From: Dillenia suffruticosa
Lineage: Eukaryota; Streptophyta; Magnoliopsida; Dilleniales; Dilleniaceae
NCBI GenBank assembly: GCA_033439265.1
Contig: JAVTVX010000019.1
Span: forward strand, 16,394,039-16,458,038
DNA length: 64,000 nt
Direction: 5' to 3'
Within the stretch, counting starts at the first letter, position 1; each line of letters starts with the position of its first letter. Position numbers and translations under genes: made by a program. The notes beneath the pieces were generated by a model. That model was given only the letters and a program-made list of their open reading frames with translations. It had not been told where the DNA came from and made no database searches. Positions 12,832 through 24,113 of the stretch are shown here, piece after piece.

Positions 12832-14992
12832 CTTGTTCAAGCTTTTCAAGATCCTCAATGTTTTCTTCCACATTAATCGGAGATTCACCTGAACAGAGCC
12901 AATCTTGGGTACATATTAATGCTTGCACAATTTTTGGAGTTAAAGAACTCCTAAAACAATCAAGAACTCTTCCTCCTGTACTAAAAACAGATTCGGATGC
13001 AACCGTGGAAATTGGAATGGCTAAAACATCTCGAGCAAGTAAAGATAATATAGGAAATGCCGGGCTCTTTTTCTTCCACCATCCCAAAACGGTAAAGGTT
13101 GGACTCTCAAGATTATCTTTGTCTTCTTCATCATCCTCAGTTAAATATCTATCCAACTCTGACTTAGAGTCCCTCATAGCACCAGAATCAGCCTTTCTCC
13201 TTTTCAATTCAGCCATGTGCTTTTCTTTTATTCTTCGCATAGGATCACTATCACTAGCATTAGTGCACCAATTTGTATCAACTGAACCTGAACTTGGACC
13301 CAAGGAAGTGGAAGATAATGAGGATGAAGATGAAAATGAAACACTCCTAGAAGGATGATCCGAATGAATTCTCTTGTACTCATTAAACAACTCATACAAT
13401 GCATTCTTCACTTTTTCAGCCAATTTTCTCCCATCTTCATCACCATACATATTACAAAGGACAATATCACAATAATCAAATTTGCTCCTAGGATCAAGGA
13501 TACAAGCAATGAAAACCAGCAAATTAAACTTTTCAATATTACCCCAATATTTGTCAAATTTTTTCTTCATTTGCAATGCCATGTCTCTAAAATGATTATC
13601 TTCACTTGAAAGACATTCTTTCAAAATTCCATAAATGCAACTAATGTCATCTAAATAAGAGTTTGCAGTTATATATTTTGTACCGGAAACTCTTAAAGTG
13701 AGAACATAAAAATGTCGAAGAAAAATAACCAATCTCTTGACATTCTCCCAATCCCAAGAAGTTGGAACCCCAGGTTTAGAGCCATGATTTTCAAGATCCT
13801 CCCGAAAATAAGAATCCTCTGTATCTAACCTATCAAATGCCCTCTCATACATCTGGACCACACTCAACATCAAATAAGTAGAGTTCCATCTTGTTGCAAC
13901 ATCCAAACATAAAGATTTGCTGCAATCACACTTTTCTAAATCAGCAAATCCCATAAACTTTTTCATCCTGGAAGGTGATTGTCTAACATATCTAACTGCT
14001 GCCCTAACACTTTCAACTGACCCACCAAGGTCCCTTAGGCCATCTTGGACAATTAAGTTCATAATGTGAGCAATACATCTAACATGCATCCATTTTCCTT
14101 GTGAAACACATAGTCCTCCCCAATTGACACACTTTTTTTTGAGATATTCAAGTGCTACATCATTAGAACTTGCATTGTCAACTGTAATAGTGAAAACATT
14201 TTGTAAACCCCAATCAACCAAACACATTTCAATAGCCTTTCCAATGTCTTGACCCTTATGACTTGAAATAGGACAAAAATTTAACACTTTCTTTTGTAAA
14301 TTCCAGTCACTATCAATAAAGTGAGCAGTGAGACACATATAATTAATTCTTTGCAAAGATGTCCAAGTATCAGTCGTTAAGCAAACTCTGATGGCTGTAC
14401 GTTTGATTTGAGCCCTAAGTTTTGCCTTTTCATCAAGAAACAACTGATAACAATCTTTTGTTATTGTACTCCTAGATGGAACCATAAGTGCAGGTTGAAT
14501 TGCTTTCATACAACGCCTAAAACCTATATTTTGTACAAACTTAAATGGAAGTTCATCAACAATAATCATTTCAGCTATAGCCCTCCTAGCAACTTGCTGA
14601 TCAAATTTCCATGCCACTAAATTAACCTTTGTCTCCCCAGTGTCTTCATTTGTCAAAGTATTATGAGACAATTGAGTTTGGCTTGAAGATTGGTTGGCAG
14701 GGTTTGAGGTGCAAATTCTCATGTGATTCAACAAAGTGGAAGTCCCACATGACTTGGATGCACAATTATACTCTCTACCACAATAATTACATGTGCACTT
14801 TTTTCTACCCTCAGAATCTACATATTCAGTGAAATGCTGCTAAACGACTGACCTCTTATTATACTCTTTGCGTTTTCCAGTGCTCTTCCATGTAGCATTG
14901 CTTCCTATCGACCCTTGGCTTTCACCTTCGGTGCTTCCACTTTGGCCTTGGCTTGTATGAAGCATTGGATTGACATCATTTGATGCAGACAT
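12770..14992 (-). CDS. hAT transposase (RICESLEEPER-like), one in-frame stop
   Basis: A transposase of about 740 codons that would cut and paste the hAT element in the nucleus. The start ATG is at 14990-14992. Residues 65-95 form a BED-type zinc finger (CTCNYC ... LNHMRIC). The catalytic DDE residues all look present: D in LTTDTW near residue 208, D in TVDNAS near 272, and E in ASESVFS near 667. A DUF4413-like stretch (CILDPRSKFDY) precedes the C-terminal hATC dimerisation domain (WWKKKSPAFPILSLLARDVL onward). One TAG at 14840-14842 interrupts residue 51, where relatives usually have Trp before HFT, so TGG-to-TAG is the likely change. The frame from 14839 to 12770 is otherwise open. A protein starting downstream would lack part of the N-terminus. 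Upstream is a short 5' UTR intron and a telo-box-rich leader. Confidence 0.9.
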
Positions 14993-15019
14993 CTTGACCA
15001 CCACCTATAGCTCTACAAC

Positions 15020-15097
15020 CTGAGAAAAAATGTTATTAGAATCTGTCAAACAAATGTAGAGTCCAGAGAGTGAAGAGTGCAGAGAGTGAAATCATAC
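15020..15097 (-). other. Candidate 5' UTR intron of the hAT transposase gene
   Basis: On the minus strand ATCAG|GTATGA (donor at 15097) and TTTTCTCAG|G (acceptor at 15020) bound a 78-bp segment, 27 bp upstream of the transposase start codon. The size and AT-rich acceptor side fit a plant minimal intron. Not verified by transcripts. Confidence 0.5.
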
Positions 15098-15237
15098 CTG
15101 ATGTTGATAGTTGAGTTGATATAAGAGCACAGAGTGCAGAGAGTAAAGAGGAGATGAAGGTCAAAGATGAGAGTGAGACAAAGATGATAGATGCAGAGAC
15201 TGAAGAATAGATGCTATTGAAGACTGAAGACAGATTA

Positions 15238-15385
15238 GGGAAAAAGGGTTAGGGTTCGTGAGCTTGTGAAGGGAAAAAGGGTTAGGGTTCGTGAGCTTGT
15301 GAAGGGAAAAAGTAAGTTCATGAAGACTGAAGACAGATTAGGGTTAGGGTTCATGAGTTCGTGAGGATTAGGGTTAGGGTTAGAG
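15238..15385. repeat. Telomere-like and 33-bp tandem repeats in the hAT leader
   Basis: A 33-bp unit beginning GGGAAAAAGGGTTAGGGTTC occurs twice in a row at 15238 and 15271, followed by further GATTAGGGTTAGGGTT words to about 15385. In the transposase direction these read AACCCTAA, the telo-box word common in plant promoters and leaders. The surrounding 15040-15780 is purine-rich and repetitive (GAAGACTGAAGA, GATGAAGACGAA). Confidence 0.6.
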
Positions 15386-16154
15386 GAGAAGATGGTCGAA
15401 ATCAGATGAGAGTGAGACTGAGATGAAGATTGAAGACCAGATGCAAAGAAGATGTCGACGAAGACAAAGATCGAAGATCGAAATCAGACGAACACGAAGG
15501 GTTCGTGAAGATTGAAGGTCGAAGAAGAGAGTCTAGGTCAGATGCAAACTTGCAAAGAGTGAATACTGAAGAGCAATTAGGGTAGAGAAGTCGAAGGTCG
15601 AAATCTGAGAGTGAGACAAGTGTACTTCATGAAGAGCAGACGAGACGAAGATGAAGACGAACCATTCGTGTCGTGAAGACTGAACACTGAAGTGCCAATG
15701 CAGAGACAAAGATGGAAGGTTGATGTCGAAGATGAGAGTGCAAGGAACTACGATCTACGAAGATCGATATCGAATGTCGAAGATGAAGAGCAGACTAGGG
15801 AAAATGGGTTAGCGTTGATTTTGAAATTGGGAAAGTGTTCTTCTGCTTTCTTGGCTTGATAGTTGATAAGGATGGATTCGATCGAGATTGACCTCTGGGC
15901 AGTGGGCACCGGGCAATGAGTACTAGCTATTACCTACTATACTAGACTAGTCACAGTGGTGTCATTGTCACACACGCTGCCGCTGGTGTAGTCATGGTGT
16001 GTATTAATCTGTATTAGACTATTACTATTATTAGTGTTTTCTTTTTTTTTTTAATATCAAATAATAAAATGACTCTAATGCCCTTCGATATTTAACTAAA
16101 TCAATTATTTTTTGAAGGACATTTTCGTACTTTCACAGATATAGAAGGAACCCA

Positions 16155-16385
16155 AACCCTAATTCAAATTCGAATTCGGTTCGGATATTATTCGAAAACC
16201 GAATTCGAATTCGAATTCGGTTTTCGGTTCGAATTCGAATTAAAAATCTCAATTCGAAAGTCGATTCGAAAACCGAATTTGAAATTCGGTTCTGACCGAA
16301 ATTCGATTCGAAATTCGAAAATATAATTCGAATTTGTAAATTCGAATTCGATTAAATTAGATTCGGTCGGATATTCGAGTGTAAC
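16155..16385. repeat. hAT right subterminal repeat array
   Basis: The mirror of the left array: repeated CCGAATTCGAATTCGAATT, TTCGGTTTTCGG and ATTCGAAATTCGAAA words up to within 20 bp of the inverted end. The open frame that crosses it is a by-product of the repeat and has no protein family signal. Confidence 0.75.
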
Positions 16386-16514
16386 CAAAAATTGCACACC
16401 CCTAAAACATATTTTTCTATCGTAAAGTCACACTTTTATACAAATCTCAGGTAGACATACACATGCTTCGGCCGAATAGATAGATAATTTTCTTTGTATT
16501 AAAATAAATTTAAA

Positions 16515-16745
16515 TAAAATTCATTGATTGATTTTATCGATCATTATGATTGATCTAATCAATTATCAATAATTCAATTAATCAATTATTATGATTGATT
16601 TAATAACTATAATTGATTTTATTAATTATATATATTTGATTGATTTAATCAATTATTAAGATTTATTTGATCAACTATTATATATTTGGTTGATTTATTT
16701 AATAATTGATTTATTCAATTATTATAAATTTATAAAATTGATTTT
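16515..16745. repeat. Degenerate AT-rich palindromic array
   Basis: The word TTGATTGATTTAATCAATTATTA and variants recur five or six times in about 230 bp. ATTGATT and AATCAAT are inverse complements, so each unit can fold on itself. It lies just outside the hAT insertion. No family recognised. Confidence 0.5.
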
Positions 16746-18490
16746 ATTCTGATTATTTTTTTTATCACCAATTTTATTTTATTTTTTTTTCTCTAGTGGT
16801 TAACTTTTTATATAAATAGGATTTTTTTTTTATATTTTGTAATCAAGCAAATAAAGACAATATTCACTTTTGTAATTAGTTTTTATCTTCTCTCTTATAA
16901 TACTTTTTAGTAATTATTAAAAAGAAATTTCTTTTTTTCATTTTCATTTTCGTGTTTTTAATATTATATTCTTAATTTTATTTTGATATAATTGTCCCAT
17001 ATAAGAATAGTTCTAGATTGTACGTCTAGAAACATATAAATAGTTTAATATCGAAATTAAAATTTTTCAATATTCTGCCAAACGCAATTGATGTTCAACA
17101 ACTTTCTATTGTCACCATTTTCAGAAAAAAAAAATGGGGAGAGTGGGGATGTTTCCGTGAAGCTACACACTGGGTTCAGAATATATATATATATATATTT
17201 TCTATTAGTTCAATTACAAATCAATATTTGTAATTGAACTATTATAACTAGTAAATAGTTTTTAATTTAATAGATAGAGAATTTGAATAGTCTCTTTATT
17301 TGGATAAAAATGGTTGAAAATAAAAATCTAATTAGTTGTCTGATTTATTAAACAAATAAAATTTAAATTTGTGTTCAAATTTATAATTTAACTGATTCAA
17401 TTCATTAAACAAGTCAAAATTAGATATACTTTTAAACTTATTTAAAAAATAAATTGAAATATGAGAAAATATCATATAATTTGACTAGACTTGGATATAA
17501 TTTTAAAAATAGAATTCGACGGTAGATTTTTTTTTTCTATGTTAGAAGAGATTTTACTAACTATATTATTTGATTTAGAAGATATTTAACTAAGTAAACA
17601 ATTTGATACCTTTGATTATGATTTTTTTTTATTTGTTTTAAAAGGGTGTTGGATATTTTTGAAATGAATAATTCGAAATAGTGCATAGTTTGTGTGTGGA
17701 AAATTAGAAAGTTGATGTGTTGTCATACATGAAATTAACCTTTAAGATTTTTATGCATGTGGGGAAAAAGGTCTGAACTATTAGATTTAGAGTCCAATGT
17801 CCGAACCATTAGATCATGGGACTAACATGTTATTTACCACTTCCTTATAAATCACTTTTTATCGATAGAAAGTTTTTCTATAATCACGTATTTTATACAT
17901 ACTCATTCAATATTCTGTAACTATTAATGTCCATAAAAATAGTAAAAAATTCATTAATTTCTTTTCCTTCACATAAAAACTCATTAGTCCATAAAAAATC
18001 TATATAAGTACATTTAATATAATATATTTTTATTTATTTTATTCTATTATGTATCGATTAACTCAATTTTTAGGATATGATATATAAATGTAGGAAGTTT
18101 ACATCTCAATAGTTAACTTTTAAAGTATAACTCAATTTCTCTTTATGATATATTTAGATTACTTAATTTTGATTGAGTTGAGATAATTGTGACCATATTC
18201 ATTAACCAAATGATTAAATAAAAAACTTTATAAATATCAATCTAAACTAATAAAAAATTGTCACAGTAGCCCCTAAGTCAAATTAGGACCAATTGACTCG
18301 AATAAATAATGACTATCATGATGTAATCTAATATTCTTACTTAATTGGGAAACGAAGGGATATGCTAAAAAAAAAATATTATGTTCAATCACTTGACCAA
18401 CAAAGTGATTATAAGCTGAGGCTGGCAAGTCTGAATCATCCTCAGGCACCATTGGAACTTATGATGATTGTATACCAGTGGAATGGGGGG

Positions 18491-18533
18491 TGCGCGTTCG
18501 CGCGTGAGAGAGAGAGAGGGAGAGAGAGAGAGA
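18491..18533. repeat. CG hairpin next to a GA tract
   Basis: GCGCG-TT-CGCGC at 18492-18503 is a perfect short inverted repeat of alternating purine and pyrimidine, directly followed by a GAGAGAG tract. The surroundings are AT-rich, so the pocket stands out. Function unknown. Confidence 0.5.
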
Positions 18534-19112
18534 GCATGCCGTGGAAACAGGTATTATAGTTGAATAAAGGGCTGGTTTGAGAGTTGAGAGAGAAGCAAAA
18601 GGGCAGCCAAGCTGAGATAATAAGAGACCAAGACCAAGCTGGTATAGTGAAAGTGACCCACGAAAACCAACATGAGAAAATGTCGTACTATCCACATGAA
18701 GGCTGCTGTCCGAACCAGGCATGCACATGCCTTTGCCTGCACTTCATTTTTCCTTTTTTTTTTTCCTCCCATTTATCTATACCCATCGGTTTATCCACTT
18801 CATTCGTTTATGCCCAAAAAGGTTTAGTTAGTGAGTTGTGATGGGACGTTTGGTTCGAAATAAAAAATCTAAAAATTAAAGTAAAAATTATTTGATTTAA
18901 ATTTTAAGATGGATATAATTATTATTGTTGGTATTTGGTTTATATATTTTTCAGAATAAAAATCATATAATTATCAATTTTATTCCTGAAAAAAAATATT
19001 TTTATAATTTTAAATATTTTTTTTAATTAAAGACCAATAAATAAATATTTGATAAAAGTAGGATTTTTTTTTTCCTTTGCTATTGTCTTCGAAGGAGATA
19101 AATCTGAAGGAC

Positions 19113-19247
19113 ATGGAATCTAACAAGCCGAGGTCGGAGGTTGCAATGGAGACTCGCCGATTGAGGCATTGCGTGAAGGTTGAGCATTCCGACTCAGCCG
19201 CCATGTACAGCACTCATCATCAGACACAAACCAGTGGAGAGGAGTGA
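19113..19247 (+). CDS. Short open frame, possible gene fragment, not recognised
   Basis: A 44-codon frame starting MESNKPRSEV and containing METRRLRHCVKVEHSDSAAM. It is richer in GC than its surroundings and has a mixed amino-acid make-up, unlike the low-complexity frames nearby. A GA-rich tract follows. It could be an exon remnant of a host gene or chance. No family is recognised. Confidence 0.2.
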   Translation: MESNKPRSEVAMETRRLRHCVKVEHSDSAAMYSTHHQTQTSGEE

Positions 19248-20264
19248 GAGGGGGACTTACCGGGGGGAATGGGGCGGTGATCAAGGGATTCTTTGTGGGA
19301 GAGAGAGAGAGAGATCGGAGATAGTTGGAGAGAAAGGTGGAATGAGAGACGGGGGAGAGAGACAAGGGATGGGTTTTTGAGAGAGAGAGAGAGAGAGAGT
19401 TGAATGTTTGGGAAAACAATGGGAAGAGATTTCCACCAAAAAAAAAAAAAAAAAACAATGGGAAGAGATTTTTCTTGAGTTTCAAAAATGGGTTTCAGAT
19501 CGAAACGCATCATTTTGGTTGTATTTCACAAAATCTGTTGGGGGTATTTTGATAATTTTGTGATAATGAATAACTCGTTATTCCATTAACTACTTATTAG
19601 GGCACACTAATTAACCTAAAATGAGCCGACATGAATGATTCTTTCTTCTTCTTCCTCCCAAGTGAGAGTTTGGGGGAATAGTCAACATTACTAGGGTTTT
19701 GTGAAATGTATACATCTTTAGATGGAGAGAGAAAAATTAGAAGGAGGAGAAATTTTCGCATACTTGAGAATCGAGACATTGTGGTATTGTGACAGTGGTT
19801 CAATCCCCACCATCCCGACCGTACAATTCGTTCAAAAGATTTCACAATTTGGTTCGATTTTGAAGACCCACACGTTGAGATATTTATCCTAAAATTTTTT
19901 ATCTATTTACTACACTTTCACATACGCATATTGTGTTAATTAAATTTAACAAAATTTATAAATTAAGAATTTAATTTCTAAATTTTTATTCACATTTCAT
20001 TAGTCCAAATAATCAAATAGCCTCTAAACTCTTCTACCATGCTTTCCTTGCATTTTGACTCCCGACTTCCTATCCGTTCAATATTGCTTCTATAAGTTTG
20101 CGATGTGATATCCTTGCAATGGAAGGCTGCTCCATGGCGTGAGACTTGACACCATTTCTTGACAATGTGGTCCTTTTGGCATGTGATCATGTGGAGTGGA
20201 ATAGCAACAAAAAGCTTAATATATAGTAACCAAATCAAGATTTTCTCTCATTGTACATGCCCTG

Positions 20265-20266
<2 letters not shown>

Positions 20267-20310
<44 letters not shown>
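20267..20310. repeat. (CT)n microsatellite
   Basis: About 44 bp of uninterrupted TC dinucleotides. No gene is recognised on either side. Confidence 0.9.
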
Positions 20311-20311
<1 letters not shown>

Positions 20312-20617
20312 AAAGCAGCAGGAGAGTGGCTGCTCGGACAGTTGGAGAAAGCCTAATATTAATTTACCAAACTAGACGGCATGTATGTTTTGGATTTTGA
20401 ATGGTTTTGGTAAGAGCTTAAATGCTCTTGGTTGTGCACAATCGTACAAAATTAAATAAATTGGTTGTTCACTTTCTATTTTTCTTTGTTTTTTTTTTTT
20501 TGGTACTGTGTTCACTTGTATTTTTCCCGAACACTATTTGGGTGTCAGCATGTAGATCGAAGTAATAATGTTAACCCGTTGAAAAAAAACAAGGCTACTT
20601 TATGATAGATTTAAAGT

Positions 20618-21354
20618 TGTTAGAAAATATTATATATTTTGAAAATATTTTTTTTATTTTTATATTTATAATAATAATTTTTTATATATAATTAGGGTTT
20701 ATTACTTTTATATTATTTATTCTTTAACATGGTTTGAGAGTCATGTTAAAAATTTTTTAATATGGTATTATAGTTTCTTTTGCCAAAAGGTTAAAAAAAT
20801 ATCTTTAGGTTTCTTGATCCATTATCTAGCTTTAGTATAATTTGTTAGGTCATCTGCAGGTCATTTGATACACACCAAACGGTTATACTTTTCAAGACAA
20901 TCCCAATAATGGCGATCAAACGTTGGAAGAGTCTCTCAAGTGTTCTCACACGTTGCCTAAAAATCACAGATTTGACCTGCTTGTCGGTTCCTGCACTTCA
21001 AACATAAAAAATGACTCAAAACATTGTTTTGATTATTCATTATTGTCTCTCAACCTCTATCACTTATCATTCTCTTATTAGATACAAATTATTCGGTTAG
21101 TACCACGTGTCTTACAATTAGCACCATATATTTAATCATGTTACTATCCTCGTATCGCTGTGTTAGCTTACACATATTGAATTTTTTAAAATTCAGTGAT
21201 TTTCATTGTACCACATTGAGTTTGAGAGAATATGTTAGAAAATATCATATATTTTGAAAATATTTAACTTTTTATATTTTTATATTTCTATATTTGTAAC
21301 AATAAGTTTTATATATAAATCCGTACTGTAATATTTTACTGAAATAATATATCA
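20618..21354 (+). mobile_element. TRIM-like small LTR element
   Basis: Two direct repeats of about 112-122 bp begin TGTTAGAAAATAT at 20618 and 21233 and end in CA at 20729 and 21354. After the first is TGGTTTGAGAGTCA, close to the initiator tRNA-Met primer site. Before the second is a purine-rich tract (TTTGAGAGAATA). The whole is about 740 bp with no coding capacity. This layout is that of a terminal-repeat retrotransposon in miniature. The repeats are well diverged and I could not confirm a target duplication, so it is old or the ends are slightly off. Confidence 0.5.
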
Positions 21355-21403
21355 TTAAAATTGGTAATAAAAAATACAATAAGTTAAAAAAAAAATAAAG
21401 AGT

Positions 21404-21476
21404 TGGAGATATGGGGTATTGATCCCCATACCTCTCGCATGCCAAATGAGTGTTTTATCATCTAAACTACATCCCA
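21404..21476 (-). pseudogene. Decayed tRNA-Ala (anticodon GGC), pseudogene
   Basis: The 73-nt minus-strand segment folds by eye as a tRNA-Ala: acceptor (T)GGGATG with TATCTCC, D-stem GTTT/AAAC, anticodon stem CTCAT/GCGAG with loop TTGGCAT, T-stem TGGGG/CCCCA with loop ATCAATA. The GGC at 21441-21443 falls exactly at positions 34-36. Mismatches at acceptor pair 1-72 and in the anticodon stem, and a GGC anticodon that plant nuclear genomes normally lack, suggest a decayed AGC gene. A long T run follows on the minus strand, like a pol III terminator. Confidence 0.6.
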
Positions 21477-24113
21477 AATTGATTTACTATACTTTCATTA
21501 TTATTATTGTTATTATTGTTGTCGTCGTTGTTATTATTATTGGTGTATTGACATGACCCAAGAAAGTTATTTTATTGAGCTATAACTGACATTTGCTTAA
21601 TTTGGTATACTATTTCTTAGCTCTCAAAGTTTGTAAACAATATAGAGGTGTTGTTCATGTTGAACTCTATCTTTGAAATAAACTAAAATGTCATTAATAA
21701 ATACAACAATGAAATCACCTAGATTGGTTCTAAAAATACGATTCATCAAATCTATAAAACCTGCAAGAGTATTGGTTAATCTGAATGGTATCATCAAGAA
21801 CTCATAGTGACCATTGCTAGTGTGAAAAGCAGTCTTAGGTATATTTTCCTCTCAGACTTTAATCTGATGGTAACTCGATTTGAGATCTAGTTTATAGAAA
21901 GCGATGGCATCTCTCTACTGATCAAACAAATTATCAATTCTCGGTAGAGGTATTTATTCTCAATAGTAACTTGGTTCAATTTTTAGTAGTTGATACACAA
22001 TTTTAAGGAACCATTCTTCTTCTTTTTAAATACAACTAGTGCACTTCATGAAGAAACACTTGGATGAACAAATCTCTTGTCCACAAGTTCTTATAACTGA
22101 GTTTTCAACTCTTTTAATTCAATCGGTACCATTCTATACGTAGCTATAGAGATAAGGATAGTATCTAGCATTACATCAATGGTGAACTCTATCTCTGTGA
22201 CTAGTGGCAACCCTGGCAAGTTATCTGGAAATACATCTGTGAAATCTTGAATCACTGGTATGTCAAACAACTAAGCCTACACTTTATTGTCTTCGGTGAC
22301 ATAAGCTAAATATTCCTGACAATCTCTCAATAATATCCTAGTTGCTCAAATAAAAGATACAATTGGACATCTGATAAATCTATCACCGATAAACTAAATC
22401 TGTAACTGTTATGGTGGTGAAAAACAAATAATCTTTTGATGACAATCAATCAATGTATAGTTTGATAATAACCAATCTATACTCAGAATTACATCCACAT
22501 CTATCAACTCCAATGGTAGCAAATCAATATTGAAATCATATCTCTAGAAACTCATAATCAACCGCTATAGATCTCAGTTACAAGAACCTCATCACTAAGC
22601 GGTATAGCAACTCATAACCATTACTCTAGATGCTTGGACCCACATAGTAAATGCATGATGAATGCTAATGAAATGAATGAATGTATGACACTCGAATCAA
22701 TCAAAACACGCACATCATAAGCAAATAACTTTATCTTACCTATAATTATATTAGGTGAAACATGAGCATCTTAAGTGGTAACTACGTGAATTCTGGCCTA
22801 ACCTCATGGGCCTGGTAGCATACCAAAAGACCGTCTCTATTGTGACCGTGGTAATAGAACTGGTTTATGTGGTCCTGGCCTCAATGGAATTAGAGGGATT
22901 GTTAGCTAATGAGCTAATAGGGGTTTAGATAGTGCAACATGTTGTAGATAGATAGGATGTGACTGACTGGGGCTAGGGGCAATGTGAAGCATAATGGCTC
23001 AGCTAAAAATATGTAAAACAAAGTCTCGTCCCTCCCTCACATGATCTCATATGAAGATTCCCGGAACTGGAACATAATTGTCTCTTACAAGAGTTTTCAT
23101 TCTACTTATATTGTTTCTTCTTTTCCTGTTTCTTCTTTTTACTTGAAGTTTGAAATTCAGTTGGTCCTTTCCCTTATAACCTATCTTGTTTGTCTTCATA
23201 ACCAATTCTAAAACTTTTGCATTATTAGCTAGATCTCTATAGATGGAAAATGGTTGAGTTACTAGATACCTCTAAAAAAAAGGATTACAATCCTTTTTTA
23301 GCCTCTTTGCCCTCTTTTTCATCTGTATAAACTAACTCAAGAGCATAAATTGACAATCTAATAAGACAATACTCATACCAACTAACGGTCTGACTACTTT
23401 GTCTCAAATCCAAAAATTCAAACATCTTCTGATATTTAATAAAGTAGGTACATATATACATCTCATAGAAGATCTGAGTGAAATCATCATAAGAGACATA
23501 TTGAAGGTTATCCTCATGTTGAAGACTTAACTCTAAACTCTACCAATTATAGGCAACTTCCTTCAAATAATAAGTGACAAGTCTGATCTTGTACTCCTCT
23601 GCAATTATAAACTCAGAAACGAGTCTCTACATCTTAACAATCCAAGTCTCTATTTTTTATGTTTTGGACATGGTTTACCACTAGATATTCGGGGTTTCAC
23701 TTCGACTAATATATGTCTAGTCGACTGAGGTCTCGCTTTGGGGGCTATAACTCTTCCAATATAGTTTGTTTTATTCCTAAAACTCAAACTTAAGATTATT
23801 GGTTAAGAGATCTAATGACCAACCCACTAGATCAACTGATCGTTGGTTACAATCCAAATCTCTATAAGTTGATGATCATTACTCTCCGGAAAGATCATCA
23901 ACTCTATTTTCTTGAACTCAGTTATTAGAGTTTCTAAACCGATGATCCTCTTGAGATATACATATATTCCCCTATCTCTGTGTCCCTCTATATAGTGTGT
24001 GGCTCTCTGATCTCTATTTGATCTAGTCTGATCTGACTCAGAAGCAGTTGATACAGCTGGAGTGGGTGGGGCTGCCATAGCTAAGGGAGTAGTGATGGCA
24101 TGAGTAGTAGGAG

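Larger units (their letters stand above)
11651..16404 (-). mobile_element. hAT DNA transposon, nearly complete
   Basis: The 4.75-kb element begins TAGGGGTGT and ends with the inverted form ACACCCCTA. It is flanked by an exact 8-bp duplication, AAACATAT, at 11643-11650 and 16405-16412. Eight-base duplications and termini of this kind are typical of the hAT superfamily. The ends carry long arrays of GAATTCGAA-type words, which are candidate transposase binding arrays. One large minus-strand transposase frame fills the middle. The perfect target duplication argues for a fairly recent insertion. The transposase frame has one stop codon, so this copy may depend on another for movement. Confidence 0.93.
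16413..20617. other. AT-rich intergenic spacer with microsatellites
   Basis: No convincing gene. It contains an AT-rich palindromic array (16515-16745), a TA tract near 17180, GA tracts near 18505-18533, 19298-19312 and 19379-19399, a long CT tract at 20267-20310, and one short open frame (19113-19247) that might be a gene fragment. Confidence 0.6.

Noticed and set aside
12858-13609. Plus-strand open frames opposite the hAT transposase
   Set aside because: They are shadows of the well-supported minus-strand transposase.
15238-15385. An interstitial telomere
   Set aside because: The TTAGGG-type words are few, mixed with other sequence, inside a hAT element, and not the plant TTTAGGG array.
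16188-16397. A 69-codon minus-strand frame rich in N, S, F and E
   Set aside because: It is the translation of the GAATTCGAA subterminal repeat.
18459-20356. Several short frames with LSLSLSL or RERERE runs
   Set aside because: They are translations of CT/GA microsatellites and lack any family signal.
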